The translations under genes were made by a program, and so were the position numbers. 64,000 nt of DNA from Magicicada septendecula (Eukaryota > Arthropoda > Insecta > Hemiptera > Cicadidae): NCBI GenBank assembly GCA_034769895.1, contig CM068372.1:240088343-240152342 (forward strand). Reading direction: 5' to 3'. This document shows, piece by piece, positions 50,046-62,213 of this stretch (the stretch's first letter is position 1; each line of letters starts with the position of its first letter). The notes below the pieces were generated by a model, which was not told where the DNA came from, searched no databases, and saw nothing but the letters and a program-made list of their open reading frames with translations.

Positions 50046-51276
50046 CAGTGGCGTAGCTAGGCTTTATGGCGCCCGGGGCAAGGTGATCGTCGGCCGCCTC
50101 TCCTTTTAAAAGGGGACAAAAGAGCAAAAATGACGGCCAATCCAGTGAACAAAGTACTTAATAAATGCAAATGTGTAGATTTTTGTAAGAAAACACGCCC
50201 AGCAAACGTCTTAAGAATATTTTTTAAGTCAAAATTAAGAAATTACATATTATAATATTACTGGTAGATAGTTTGTATACATGTATTAGTAACAAATGTA
50301 GACTATAAAATGTAGTAAAATAACAAATTTTTAACATAAAAATGTTCTAATAAACATGCAATTCATTGTAGGTCTAAAGCGCATCGTCAGAACAATATCC
50401 TAAAGCAACATAAAGTTAAACAAAAAACTACACTAAAAATAATAGACTTAATAACTTACAATTACAGGTTAATGGTTCTGTCTTTTATTAATAAACACTT
50501 AATATTTGTTTTTAATATTTAATAAATATTTAAAACGAAATATTTTAAAATGTAACTTTCTTGGTCTTAATTGCTTCATAGTTGGTTATTAAATCACTAT
50601 AATCTAAAGACAAAGGAATGTCGTTTTCAATTGAAAGTATTCCTAGATTTGATACCCTGTCTTGAGATATTGTTGATTGTAGGTACGATTTAATCAATTT
50701 AAGTTTACTAAACGATCTTTAGCAAGAAACCGCAGACACTTGTAAAGTAAGAAAATGTTTTAAAGCTGTTGCTAGTATTTTGTAGGCTTCTAATCCCATT
50801 GAAGAAATGTATTGTAACAGGCCCTGAGGTGTAAAGTTTATTTATTCTCCATCAACTGTTACCCTTTTTAATAAAAGTATGACTGAACAATGAAAGTATG
50901 ACTGAGTCACTGAACAATTCTACACTGTTTAGGTCATGTGGATACAGTTGTTCAAGCACCAAGCACTGTGCACTTAATATTGATTTGGGAAAGCTGTTCC
51001 TTAAAATGTATATCCCCATAATTTACGTACGCCTCAAATTTACAGAGGAATCCAAAGCGTTTTCTTAACTCTTTTATTTTAGAGAAACAGCTTGAAATTT
51101 CAACTGACAGTTTGTCCAAACTTTTTATAAGAGAACGTCGCATTTCTTGCCGAACAGTTCGCATTTAATGCAGAATCGTCTTCATACTCTCCTGGCATCC
51201 TGCGCTTTCTTCTTATCCTTTATGTGATGCTGGCACCCCATTCATTACATACCTGCTCTGCCTTAGTAATGACATT

Positions 51277-51830
51277 TGTAACGTGTCTAAGTTGGGTCAT
51301 TTTATTTCTTACAGTTATGGGATAATTGCATTTTTATTTATTTCCTTTTTTGCGGGATTTTATAAAAAATTATTGTGAAAGTTTTATTATACGGCAAACG
51401 TTATTTCCATTACAACAGAACACATGGCAAGTAGAACAGTTTGAGACAAAGGCGAGGCACAATTTCTATTGTGTAAGTCGGCAAGGAATTCGTACCACCC
51501 TCAAATTCTCAGAAATGTGCATAAGTGTGATCGCGCGCCCACGAGCAGTACAATCACGCGCTCGAGGGACGCCGCCAGCCCGAAAAACAAGATGGCTTGG
51601 GCGAATTAAATTCAGCAATGTGCGTTTGAGCGGCAGGAAATAATGTCTAAGTCCGGCCTCTCCTGTGACGTTAGCCAGTGCCTAGCTGAAATTGTCGGCT
51701 ATCGTCATTCCAACAACTACATGCATAGCATAGGACGAAACTTCTACAACGAAGCACAAGGCAGTGCTTTCCGTCAAAAGTATGAGATCACAATAGCAAC
51801 ACTTGCTACGTTTTCGTCCCCAGTTTGGTA
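51277..51830. mobile_element. Diverged LTR fragment related to the array LTR
   Basis: The plus strand from TGTAACG (51277) follows the reverse complement of the array LTR in order. Shared words include TTATTGTGAAA, CAGCAATGTGC, TTTGAGCGGCAGGAA and TCCGGCCT. Similarity fades after about 51830, so only the first part is recognisable. It is a much older or different-subfamily relative (fossil), inserted in the hAT. Confidence 0.68.
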
Positions 51831-53438
51831 ACTGATCGCTCCGGCGCCGGAACGGGCCAAGTAGGCTTGTTACAAAACCTTATATTTAACAGTAAAAAGT
51901 GGATTTATCATTTGAATTTATGTGACTGCGGTCGATTTAAAAAGAGACAATGTAATTTATAATTTTCGGACAATATAAAACAAGAAATTTCACAAGAAGA
52001 TGAGTGCGCGCATGAACCACGTTGTCGGCGGTTTTTCAGTAGGGGCTGGGGCTTTGTTATAAAGGGTTATGGGGTGTTAAAAAATGTTTTGGGGTTGATA
52101 TTAATAAATTTCAGGTTTGAGTGAGTGTTCAAAATATGCAGGCTGGGCTGTCTGTATGTCTGTATGAGTATAAGGTAAGATGTTAGAATAAGTTCATAAT
52201 TATATTGTTGTGATCAGGGAGTGGATCACCGAAAATTATTAGGCATGTATTTCAAAGTTTAATTTTGGAGAAGGAATCTTTTAAATGTTACCAAAGTTCA
52301 AAAGTAAAAAATTAAATTTTAATTCTCTTCAAAAATGAGTTGTGTCAGTGATTTGTTTAACCTGTAAACCATGTTTGTATCTAACGTACTTGTGATCGGA
52401 TCCTGGAACCTGGTGGAAGAGATCGTGGAGGTAGGTGGAAATTATATTGTGTATTTTGCATTTAATAATTTTAATTTATTATAGAGTATAACACATTGTT
52501 ACACGACTCATTTCTCCAAACTTTTAATTTGCCCGTTAGCGTCTCCAGAAGTGTCAATGCTTGAATAAAGCTTGTTCCTTTGGTCTGCAAGATTTTCTGG
52601 ATTGTGTCTATAGAAGAAAGAATATCTGTCCAGAAAAAGAGCAAGGTTACAAAATTAGAGTGTTCTATCACATTAATTATTAATGGTGCATCTTCCTTCA
52701 TATCAACTGTTTCAGTCGGTATATTTATCAGAGTCTCCACCGCAGCGATCACTTCATCCAGCTGAGTGGATATTGCTTTCACCGCATCAGTTTTTGAACT
52801 CCACCTGGTATCACAATGTCTTTTTAGAGTAATATTTACGAAGTCTTTTAAAACACTCCATTTATGAGTGGAACAGGAAAAGAAGGTGAATAGACGTTCT
52901 ACTGTCCCAAAAAATGTCACTGCCTGAACATTTTCATGAGCTGCGTGAATTCCAACCAAGTTAAGTGAATGGTTGTCACAAGGAACAAACAAAGGTAGTG
53001 GATTGAAATCTAATATTCTCTTCTGAACTCCTGAATGGATACCAGCCATTGTTGATTGATTGTCATAAGACTGACCTCTGCAACCGCTAAGATTCAATCC
53101 ATCTCTGCCAAGCTTACTTGTCATAGCTTCTGTGATCCCCTCCACTGTTTTCACTTCTAAAGGAATAAAATCTATGAAGGCTTCCTTGATATCAACAGAA
53201 ATGCATTTAAATTTCATCAAATCTTATAATCTAAGATATTTGTTCTACATGTGAAGCATCTGGTATTGTGTCAAATATAATACAGTATTCCCTCGCCAAC
53301 CGCGGGGGTTAGGTTCCTACAAAACATCGCGGTTAGTGAATCCGCGGTTGGTGAAGTTAACTTTATATGGGAAAAGTAAGGTTAGGGGAATCTGAAACAA
53401 AGCCAGAAATATAAAATACTGTACAACTCTTAATTATA

Positions 53439-53925
53439 CGAGGTGTGTTCATAAAAAGACCAAACGTTTTGAGTAAAACATCAACCCGCACAAACGACGC
53501 GCCAGGACTTTGCGCGCACTTAGCGATAGTTTTTGACAACAAACTGCCACTTATTGTGTTCCGCTATTAGCAGTAGTCTTTGAGGTATATCACATTGAGT
53601 GATATACCGCTGCACACGCTGGCCGGCGGATTAGTGACAAAGCGATTAAGAAAGACTGCGAGAACAACGTGTGCATATGAAATTTTGCAGCAAAACTAGG
53701 TTAAAACTTTTCTGAGACATTCTGGTTTTCAATTAAGCATACGCGGAAGCCTGCATGAGGCGAACGATTAGTTTAAGAATTTTTAAAGAGGGAAAAACAA
53801 TGGTTGGTGCAGATCAAAGCGATATCGAAGATCATGGGAAGAGAGCTCATGATGTGGTAATTGCAAATCATTGTTTAAATGCGGATACTTTCTGACAGAA
53901 TCCATTTAAGATCGTAAAATTAAAT
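53439..53925 (+). mobile_element. mariner remnant inside the pogo element
   Basis: It begins ACGAGGTGTGTTCATAAAAA after TA, resembling mariner termini. Downstream, degenerate text such as FCSKTRLK/KTFSETF and RISLRIFKEGKTMVGADQSD resembles the mariner N-terminal helix-turn-helix region (family: VKFCFKLGKSATETF). No catalytic motif remains and the right end is not defined. Confidence 0.55.
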
Positions 53926-54104
53926 TTTGATAGAAAAATTTAAATGTATCGTATCACTGAAAAATTCTTACTGTGTTTGTTGACGATGATCAGAAAGAGA
54001 CCCCGTTTTGAAATCGGTAACAACTGCGTACCAATGCAAATGGTAATGAAATCTTTGGAACACAATGGAAATAGCTCTGTAAAGATTTTACATTATTGTT
54101 CTTA

Positions 54105-54290
54105 TAGTTGACTCATTGACAGCCATTAACCTGGCCACAGATGCAGCGCTCTCGTCGCGCCCTAACCTGTTCACTCGTCGCGCCCTAACCTGTTCAAAAC
54201 ATCGAGCTTTTTCTCCAGCGAAAGTACATTCCTAGCCCTTTTGGCTAGCTTATCACCGCCAATTATGTTTTCCGAACGTTTGGAACACAT
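54105..54290 (-). pseudogene. pogo/Tigger transposase N-terminus (HTH), frame broken
   Basis: On the minus strand MCSKRSENIIGGDKLAKR is followed by VLSLEKKLDVLNRLGRDE and, in another frame, RLGRDESAASVARLMAV and NESTIRTI. This is the psq/CENP-B-type DNA-binding helix-turn-helix of pogo transposases. The frame is broken by a 23-bp tandem duplication (54151-54173 and 54174-54196), which duplicates the RLGRDE codons. Confidence 0.8.
54151..54196. repeat. 23-bp exact tandem duplication
   Basis: CTCGTCGCGCCCTAACCTGT plus TCA is repeated twice in direct succession within the pogo transposase remnant. The length is not a multiple of three. Confidence 0.95.
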
Positions 54291-55430
54291 TATGACGAAA
54301 GGATAGTTTATAAAAGAGTAAATTAACACTTAGATAATAAGAACAACGCACACTAAAAACTAAAGAACACGCAATACGTCATGGCAGAAGAGCAACGCGC
54401 GACCGACTGACTTCAATACGATTTGAAGGGATATGTGTGCACGAAGCGCTGCCTAGCGGATGCTGCTACAAACCGCGTATAAGCGAATTTCAGCCCCGCG
54501 GTTGGAAACTACTGCGCATTTATAAAACCGCGTATAAATGAATTCCGCGGTTGGAGAACCCGCGGTTGGCGAGGGATTACTGTACTAAAGTACTTCGCCT
54601 TCTTACATGCAGTAATAATATATTTGTGCGCTCCTTCTCCTAACAGGCTTATTATTTCATTTTGAATGGCTGGCGATAGATACGCTATACACCCAGATTT
54701 ACTAGAGACTGAATCTAAATGAGATCTCATGACAAGGTACAAATTTAGCCAAGTATTTTAGCAAAGCCAGAAAGTTTCCAGGATTTGGATCGTTAGTAAC
54801 TGACTCTCGATGTCCTCTCAGTGCCAGATTTTGTTATGCAAAAGTTTGTACTGCGGCAGTGACCTGTTCGAGAACTTTTTTCATGACTTAGCTGCTTTAC
54901 TCATTTGTTCCTAAGGTAGATCATCAATAAGTTCTCCTTTGTTTAAAGAACTTTCCAATTCCTTCCAATCTAAAAACGCAGAGCAATGAGCAGGACTATT
55001 TTCATAATCCTGAATACGGGGATATAAATTTCGTCACGTTTGAAAACACATTTTCGCTATTGAAATGGGTTCTTTGATAATTTTTTGTGTGGAAATAAAA
55101 TGCAACAAAATCAAAAAGGGATTTTTTAGTTGGAGAAAAATACATACAAGTGCGGTTTACCTTATCATAATGAACAGTAATTACGATGGTTGAGTATAAA
55201 TAGACTAATTCTGTTTACCATGCGAGGTTTATGACAACGGAGAAGCTGCCTGGTTATGCTTCTTTTATGAAAGGAATAGTCATATCAATGAAACAAATTG
55301 TTTGTAGTTTTATAAACTGATAACAATTTTTTTTAGTGTATGCTCACTTTGCCGCCCTCCTGGCTATGCCGCCCCGGGCGGCTGCCCCCTTGGCCCCCCT
55401 TGCTACGCCTCTGTGTGTGTGGGCGCACGC

Positions 55431-55432
<2 letters not shown>

Positions 55433-55465
<33 letters not shown>
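55433..55465. repeat. (GA)n microsatellite
   Basis: A short GA run just outside the right end of hAT element 3, next to a GT run and followed by interrupted GA/CA words. Confidence 0.9.
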
Positions 55466-55470
<5 letters not shown>

Positions 55471-55750
55471 AAGAGATAGACAGACTGACAGAGAGAAACA
55501 GACAGTATTTGAAAGAGTATGTCAGCACAGTTCAGGCAAAACGTTATTGTTAAGCCTGCAAGTGCAGTAGGTATGGATAATCCCATTTAAAAAGCAAGCA
55601 TATTGCTCACTGTCTTTTCTGTTGTTTATATGAATCAGTTCCGTGATATGTTGTATCTACTGTTTTTTGTGAGACAAGCTTTATGGACCATGAAACTCCT
55701 GCCAACAAAAGTGTGCAAGGGCACATAACAGTTGTCAATGTTTAATCCAA

Positions 55751-55752
<2 letters not shown>

Positions 55753-55815
<63 letters not shown>
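55753..55815. repeat. (TG)n microsatellite
   Basis: About 31 TG units, near the outer tip of the left arm of the inverted repeat. Confidence 0.95.
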
Positions 55816-55817
<2 letters not shown>

Positions 55818-55849
55818 GAGATAGATAATTGTTGGACAACTGCGGGCTC

Positions 55850-55935
55850 CGTGCTCTGTGCGCCAACGCTGAAATCATGCTCTGAGCGCCGATACTGATA
55901 AGCCCGTGTTCTGTGCGCCGAGCTGATCTACGCAT
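55850..55935. repeat. Short minisatellite, three units of about 29 bp
   Basis: Words GCTCTGTGCGCC, GCTCTGAGCGCC and GTTCTGTGCGCC recur about every 29 bp with diverged spacers (GCTGAAATCAT, ATACTGATAAG, GAGCTGATCTA). Only the last unit has a counterpart in the right arm of the inverted repeat. Confidence 0.7.
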
Positions 55936-56632
55936 AATTAGACGCGGTAACACGTGGTTGCATATCTGTTGTTCAACTCCGTAGCCAACATTAGCGGTCC
56001 TATAAAAATTTATACAATTCATTGCTAAAAGGAATTATCACACCACTAGTAAACTCCCGGAGCTGCAGACCTCTCTGTTTTGAACGAAATACATTTATTA
56101 TTAAGTTAGTTAAATTTCAATATTAGACAATTTCTTATATTATCAGAAAAATTCTAGATCAAAATTCACAACTTTAATACTATTGTGTCACAACGATTGT
56201 CAAGCCACAACTAAGGAAAGGTGCAAATAACAAGCTCATCTACGAATCGTATGTCAGCGGATTTAAGGTATGCGGCTAGATAATCTCACTAGTGAGTTTT
56301 GTCTTCCTTGTCAATCTGCTTACATTGCACTTCCTGTGTTTACGCAAATATGCAACTCAGCTCTCCGTCTCATAATCGTATTTTCATTTTCTTAATTACA
56401 GTTGTATTTAATTACTTTCTTTTATTCCCTCCTCAGATTTGTTCGTCCCAACCGAATGAGAAATCCTGGGACAATAAATAGGATTATTCGCTAATGATCG
56501 ACGTCCAAAGGCATCATTACATGCATAATAAAAAATTGCAATGTGAAAGTTGCAGGCTTCTGAAAAATGTGTAAGGCAATATTCATCCGTTACCTTTAAA
56601 CAGAAGTAGACCTGAAATACTCGACTTCGGCT
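55903..56632. repeat. Inverted repeat, left arm
   Basis: It matches the reverse complement of 60855-62124 in order, roughly 75-80 percent by eye. Shared blocks include CCCGTGTTCTGTGC, ATACATTTATTATTAAG, CCACAACTAAGGAAA, AAGGTATGCGGCTA, CTCCGTCTCATAAT and CAGTTGTATTTAA. No protein is conserved between arms, so it is not obviously coding. Confidence 0.8.
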
Positions 56633-56660
56633 GATATGTTATTTTATTTCTCATTGACAG

Positions 56661-56766
<106 letters not shown>

Positions 56767-56956
56767 CTGTAGTTTGAGACAAACCTGTGATTTCTGTAGT
56801 TAAGTGTGATTTACAATTAATAAAAAATATTAAAAAATGAAAATAAAAATAATAATAAAATTCTTAATTTTAGTAGTGACCGTCGATCAATAAATTTTAA
56901 TGATGGATGGTGAGGGTCGGTCAATAAATATAACACAAATTTTACATTGTTTGTAT

Positions 56957-56992
56957 CGACGTTTTGACAATATTTATTGTCATCATCAGGAC
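56957..56992 (-). ncRNA. Degenerate hammerhead-like motif
   Basis: The minus strand reads CTGATGA (56989-56983), then the seven-base stem TGACAAT/ATTGTCA with a four-base loop, then AAAACGTC. A hammerhead would have GAAAC; here the G is replaced by A or taken up in the stem. The palindrome ACGT follows, as in retroelement hammerheads. It may be the relic of another Penelope-like or retrozyme-like element; no protein is seen beside it. Confidence 0.4.
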
Positions 56993-59900
56993 CTGTGTAC
57001 TGACAATACAGAAAAAGTCAAACACATAACTACCAACTAGAACCAACACCCTACTGCCTTCTAAACATGTGTTCTTTTAATTACCTTTACAGGCCAAAAG
57101 GACGCTGTACAAATGTGTTCCGGTTTATGTTTATAAATAATAGGGTGTTTATTGTAGGTACCTTACAGTTGTAGACAGTCATAATATTATCTAGTATTAG
57201 TTAGTTTCAAAGTAGGTATTGTAATGGGGCAGAAAGGGGTTTTTATTTTCTATTAAATTTGTTTAAAATTGATGGTAGTCCATGTTGCAAGTCCCATACG
57301 GAATACGGTTTTATTCAAACAATGAACGCAATGACATAGCTTTGAGAGCAAGGTGTGGCGATACAACGCAATACGGTTCCAGGAAGTCTGTGTTTTGTTA
57401 TGCACAGAGTACGCGCAACACCATCGCGCGCAGACGACGCTACGCAGACTGAAACAACGCCACAAAAAAATGGTGAGACAGAACCACTGCCTCAACATGT
57501 GCTGTGTAGACGGCGGAAATAAAATAAATGCTCCACCTACAAAAGCCTCCTATATCGTCTACTTGTAACAACATTAGCCACGTGGCCTATAGGCAAAGCC
57601 ATACTGTGATGGTACAATATTAAATTAACAAAAACATGGTATAAAAGACCATAAGTATTGTATTCCTTCATTTTTTAACAATTTGGTCATAATTAATTAA
57701 ACCTTTAATAATCCCTGCAAAGTTTCGGTGAGTGGACTATATAAATATTTTGTAAACGCAAAAGTGAATTGACAGGATTCTAACTGTTTTCATCGCAAAA
57801 AACAAGAAACAGCAAAAAACGTATGTTGCATACCGAGATAACGAGACGAGCCCTGTTGACGTCAGCGGTGAGGAATGTTTTCCGTAAAGAAGTCGATGCT
57901 GTAAACAGATGGACAATAGCTTGATGACGTAGTTTTCGCCCCACCTACGCAATATGAAACAAAGAATCTGGGTCATTTTCTTCTAGAGCGTGAGCGCAGC
58001 TGGCCGGCAAACAGTTCACCGAGTGTGAATTTTAACTTTTACACTACTAAAAGTGGTTAATTAACTAAATAAAATAGTGGAAATGTTGGGGCGGTAAAGA
58101 ACTTGGACAGGTGTCATCGGCCGATGGGTCGTTAAGGAAGTTGTGCGTATAGAATCTGTCCAAGGCGTTTTCGTGGGCAGACACGACGGTGTGGGCCTTA
58201 AAACGATGTAAAATCTACAGATTGTGCACGAAACGGACGACCCTAGAAGTGCGGTGAGACCTGTACAACAAATTTGGGTGAGAACGTTCCAACATCCTTT
58301 TTTTATTTTCACGTAAAACAACATAATTCAATATAATGACCAACTCAAAAGTCACTCAATGTTAAAATGAAACTAAATCTTATTTAAAATTTTAAAATGA
58401 GCTCAGTAAAATAAATCAATTGTACCAGAGCGTGAGAGAGAGAGAGTGCTTTAAATTCTCTAAGTGTTGGGTTGTGCGAGGTATATAAATGTATTTGTTT
58501 AATGTTACATAATTGCATATTCAATGTCTCATATTTAATGTTTATTTTGGAGGGTTAAAATTGTTTTGCTAACGCCCATGGCGTAATATGTGGGGTACAT
58601 ATTCGAGTCAGTTTCCAATATGTAATTACATTCAATTTAAAAAAATAAAAAGTAACTTGTATATGTTATTTTGAGTACAATTATTTCAGGTAGTATGTTT
58701 CACAAACCTGGTTCGTGTTACACGAATTCTGGCCCTAAATGTAAATTTGTATGATGTTGCCCAATCTGACAACATGGCGTCCGGTTTCAAAAGTGAAATT
58801 AATTTACTAGTACACACAAGATTATTGTAACTAATAAAACAATAAAAGCCATAAGTTACAAATTGCGCTCGTAATAACAGGGACATTAGTTACAATACTA
58901 TATGAACGACTACGGAAAATTTGTCGTCGGAAGGCAGTGACTTCCATCCCATGAATGAGGAGTCTGCAATTAACATCTGACGGTAGCGGACGCGAGCAGT
59001 AGTGCGTCGCCGGCCGAGCGAAGTTTTATTATTCTTAAAAATGTGAAAATAGTTTCAAAAGCAGTCGTCTAACAATTTTCGACCCGGCAAGGTAGACAAG
59101 AAGACTCGTTGGCCCCAAACAAATTCGTTTAATTTTTAGAAAGTATAGAAAATGTATAGGAAGTGACAAACAGACATAAACAGTGACACGGTATCTCAAA
59201 ATCAAGTAAGTGTAGTGAAGAAAGCAAAATTGACAATGTTCTGAATTAACTGAACATTCGGACATGTACGCAGGGCTGCACGTGGCCGGAAGGATGCCGT
59301 GAGTTAAGTAGCCGACTACCCAGTTCATAATATAAATAATTTCATTTTAAAGAGCTCTAAATTAAAATAAATGGGTACTTAAACTGTATGAGAGGGAGAG
59401 AGTGAGCAATCTGGGTCGCTTTTGTAGATAATAAGTTAATCATTATGTTATAGTCAGTAGTAAATGAATTTTGATAGCATGCATATGTGAATTAAATATT
59501 GCTCAGAGTGTTACTCCTAGAAAAAGCATAACTCAACAGTAAAAGTCACAATTTGAAGTAGTTTTCATTATGTATCATGTTGTACGATAAAAGGAACGGG
59601 GTATATTAGTAGATTCAAACTAGAAATAAAAAAGAAAAATGTCATGCTAAATAAATAAAGTAACATTTTATTTGAGTTTATAAAAATATGTGTTTGTTAA
59701 TTTGCATTCACCTGTGGTTTTACTCTGCCAGAGTACATCAGACGACACCTTGGTAAATTATCGGTAAAGGTAAGTGACTAGAATTTCAATATTTTAAACA
59801 TTAATAAACATGTATTGCTTCAGTTGACACCCTAAAAAGGGACAAATTTAAATATTTCAATCATTAATTAACTCGTAAAGCTTCAGTATGTGTAATTAGG

Positions 59901-59997
59901 CTAACAATGACACATATTCGATTGGTTTTAAACTCGGTGCAGTTGTCAATCCGCGTCTTTTATATTTTATGCTTACGTAGAGAGTTTATAAACATTC

Positions 59998-60000
<3 letters not shown>
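56993..60000. other. Non-coding DNA between the inverted-repeat arms
   Basis: No protein family is recognised. Around 57340-57560 a CG-richer patch contains short open frames on both strands without known motifs. Other moderately GC-rich patches are at 57800-58010, 58090-58280 and 58920-59030. 59732-59769 is an exon-like scrap (acceptor CTCTGCCAG, donor GTAAGTGA), but its length is not a multiple of three and two frames have stops. Confidence 0.5.

Positions 60001-60050
<50 letters not shown>
60001..60050. repeat. (TG)n microsatellite
   Basis: About 25 TG units. Confidence 0.95.
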
Positions 60051-60051
<1 letters not shown>

Positions 60052-60854
60052 CAGTTTTGTTTTACGTTGGCAAAATAATAACATTTCTTACATATTATTT
60101 TACTTAACTAGATGGACATAATTACAATATTCCAAAAACCTAATTCATACAGTAGTATTACAATGTAAATTATTGATAATATAATAATCCCTTAATTACA
60201 TTTTTAAATAATTATAGATCCAGTAATAATTGAATGTTTATTGGAACTGGTGCAAATAGTCTAAAAATGTCTATATTAAACATGTCTAAAAATATGCTAT
60301 AGCTGAATGCAGATGGTAAGATGTTCAATAATGTATATTATTAAAAGTTATTATTACTACTAGTACTGAATACACTTATCCATAAATTTTGAGAATCAGG
60401 GTACAAAATAACAGAACTACTGATATTACAAACTCAAAATTATGGTAAACAAATGAATCATGTGACAATGGTTATTACTTATTTTTTATATTGTTTTAAA
60501 ATAATATTTACCGAGTACATCGTCTATACAGAGTAATATAGTCTATTGTTAAATTATCCAGACGTTGTCATTCAACTTCCTCCCTCTCACTTGCATACTC
60601 TCTCTCTCCTATCGAAAACACTAAGAGATCCCCCCCCCCCAACACAATCAAATCACAATTACGCATATTCCACATATCGTAGGTACAGATAATATTCATC
60701 TAGGGTTCTTTACGTTTTAGCAGCCAGGTAGGCCTATATGAATGCTTCACGCATCTACACATACTAGAACAGACTCTATATACAGATGTGTTTGTGTGTG
60801 TGTGTGTATGTGCACGTGTGCGCGCGCGAGTCATATTTCCGCGGAAATCTTAAA
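60051..60854. other. AT-rich non-coding DNA
   Basis: No gene. A run of ten C lies at 60631-60640 and a GT/GC dinucleotide patch at 60788-60830. Confidence 0.5.
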
Positions 60855-62124
60855 AGGAGTTGAATACTTAAGGTCTACTGCTGTTTAAAGGGAACGGATG
60901 AACATTATTATCTTATTCCTTTACCTTTTTCAGAAGTCTGCAAAATTTCATTTCGAAATTTTGTATTATGCCTGTAATAGTGCTTGTTTGGTTGGGACGA
61001 GCACATTTGAGAAGAAATTAATTAAGTTAAATACAACTGTAAATAATAATGGAGAATACTATTATGAGACGGAGACCTGAGCTGTATATAGGCCTATGTG
61101 TAAACACGGGATGCACAACATAAGCGGGGTTTTGATAAGAAGGCAAAACTTGGTAGTCTATACTAGATAGCCGCATACCTTAAATTTGTTGACCATGACT
61201 CGTAAATGAGCTTGTTACGCCGACTTTTCCTTAGTTGTGGTTTGACAATCGATGTGACACAGTAGTACTAAAGTCGTAAATTTTGATCTAAATGGAGTCA
61301 TTACTTCCAAGAAAATAAGTAAGAATGATCCTCTATTTCTTCACGAGTGATATCGGTACAGGATGAAACATTCAAATAAATGTATTATGTTCTGGTTGTG
61401 TACGAAGGAAAAACATCAGTCAAAGGTACATCAAAGCAAAGACCTAAATCTGGAAGCACCAAAGGCCTAAAATAAAACTCAACATTTTTATAAAATTGTT
61501 ATAGTTTATTTGGGGGTGAAGTTATGAGGAATTTATTGAAAATACAAAATCTGTATCTGTAGTTTCTGTATTTTGTAATGTGACAGAAATAATGTGTCTC
61601 AACACTCACTGCAAATTTTGGATCGCTTTCAAATAGTTTGTAAACTATGTTTCAAAAAAGCTTTGTATTTTGTTATCATTTATGTATATTTGCGAATAAT
61701 GTTAGATACAGAGATTGATGGAAACATACATACACTGGAAAGCTATGACTAAATTATTTGTCATTTAGGTATTATGGTTACATATTTAACTAAAAAAACT
61801 GACGCAGTAGTCCAAAAATTTTAGTACTTGTTTTATGATTGCCTGCTCTACAGTTATGTTACTAATAAAATGGTAGAATAGTTGGGGTTTCGTAATATTT
61901 TAGATAATATGAAAAATTGTCTAATATTGGAATATAACTAACTTAATAATAAATGTATTTTGTTCTGGGACCTTACAAGTGCTGTGATAATGGTTTTAGT
62001 AATGACTTGTACAAATTTTCATTGGACCGCTAGTGTTTGCTATGAAGTTGGCGAACAGCAGATATACAGATATGAAGCCAGGTGTCTAATGATGGATAGA
62101 TAAGCTCGGTGCACAGAACACGGG
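60855..62124. repeat. Inverted repeat, right arm, with about 590-bp insert
   Basis: Reverse-complement partner of 55903-56632. Relative to the left arm it has extra DNA from about 61297 to 61893, AT-rich and without recognised coding; either an insertion here or a loss in the left arm. Confidence 0.78.
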
Positions 62125-62213
62125 TATGACACAGCAGTGAATGTTTACAAAAAGTACTACTGTTTTGGCTGAAACATATACAAAGCTAACGTCTGAACTC
62201 ATGCAATGTCTGA

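Larger units (their letters stand above)
53283..54582 (-). mobile_element. pogo/Tigger-type DNA transposon, 1.3 kb, deleted
   Basis: Terminal inverted repeats CAGTATTCCCTCGCCAACCG and its near reverse complement ending GGCGAGGGATTACTG are flanked by TA on both sides (53281-53282, 54583-54584). This is the Tigger/pogo signature (CAGT..TCCCTCG...CGCGG). It holds the N-terminal part of a transposase on the minus strand and a mariner remnant, and lacks the DDE domain. Confidence 0.88.
50545..54790 (-). pseudogene. ZMYM1-like hAT transposase in pieces (hAT element 3)
   Basis: In minus-strand order the pieces are NLYLVMRSHLDSVSSKSGCI with LSPAIQNEIISLLGE (54745-54600), interrupted by the pogo insert. 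Next is a 249-codon open stretch (53220-52471) with LSGCRGQSYDNQSTMAG, PCDNHSLNLVGIHAA and LKRHCDTRWSSKTDAV, then KIKELRKRFGFLCKFEAYVN (51080-51020). The dimerisation end has RSFSKLKLIKSYLQSTISQD (50745-50680). The first catalytic Asp region is absent or disrupted, and stops occur between pieces. Confidence 0.82.
50046..55413 (-). mobile_element. hAT element 3, 5.4 kb, heavily invaded
   Basis: Left end CAGTGGCGTAGCTAGG and reverse of right end CAGAGGCGTAGCAAGG match at 14 of 16 positions, and both run into CCCCGGGC-rich subterminal DNA. A clear 8-bp duplication is not visible (TGTATCAT left, TGTGTGTG right); the right flank may have changed by microsatellite turnover. A ZMYM1-like transposase lies on the minus strand in pieces from about 54790 down to 50545. 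A diverged LTR (51277-51830) and a pogo/Tigger element (53283-54582) have inserted. Confidence 0.82.

Noticed and set aside
57253-57568. Overlapping open frames on both strands in a CG-richer patch
   Set aside because: No recognised domain, no splice context, and the two frames are mirror images of each other.
59732-59769. Exon-like 38-bp block with good splice sites
   Set aside because: Length is not a multiple of three, unlike exons A-C; two frames contain stops and the third has no resemblance to the cassettes.
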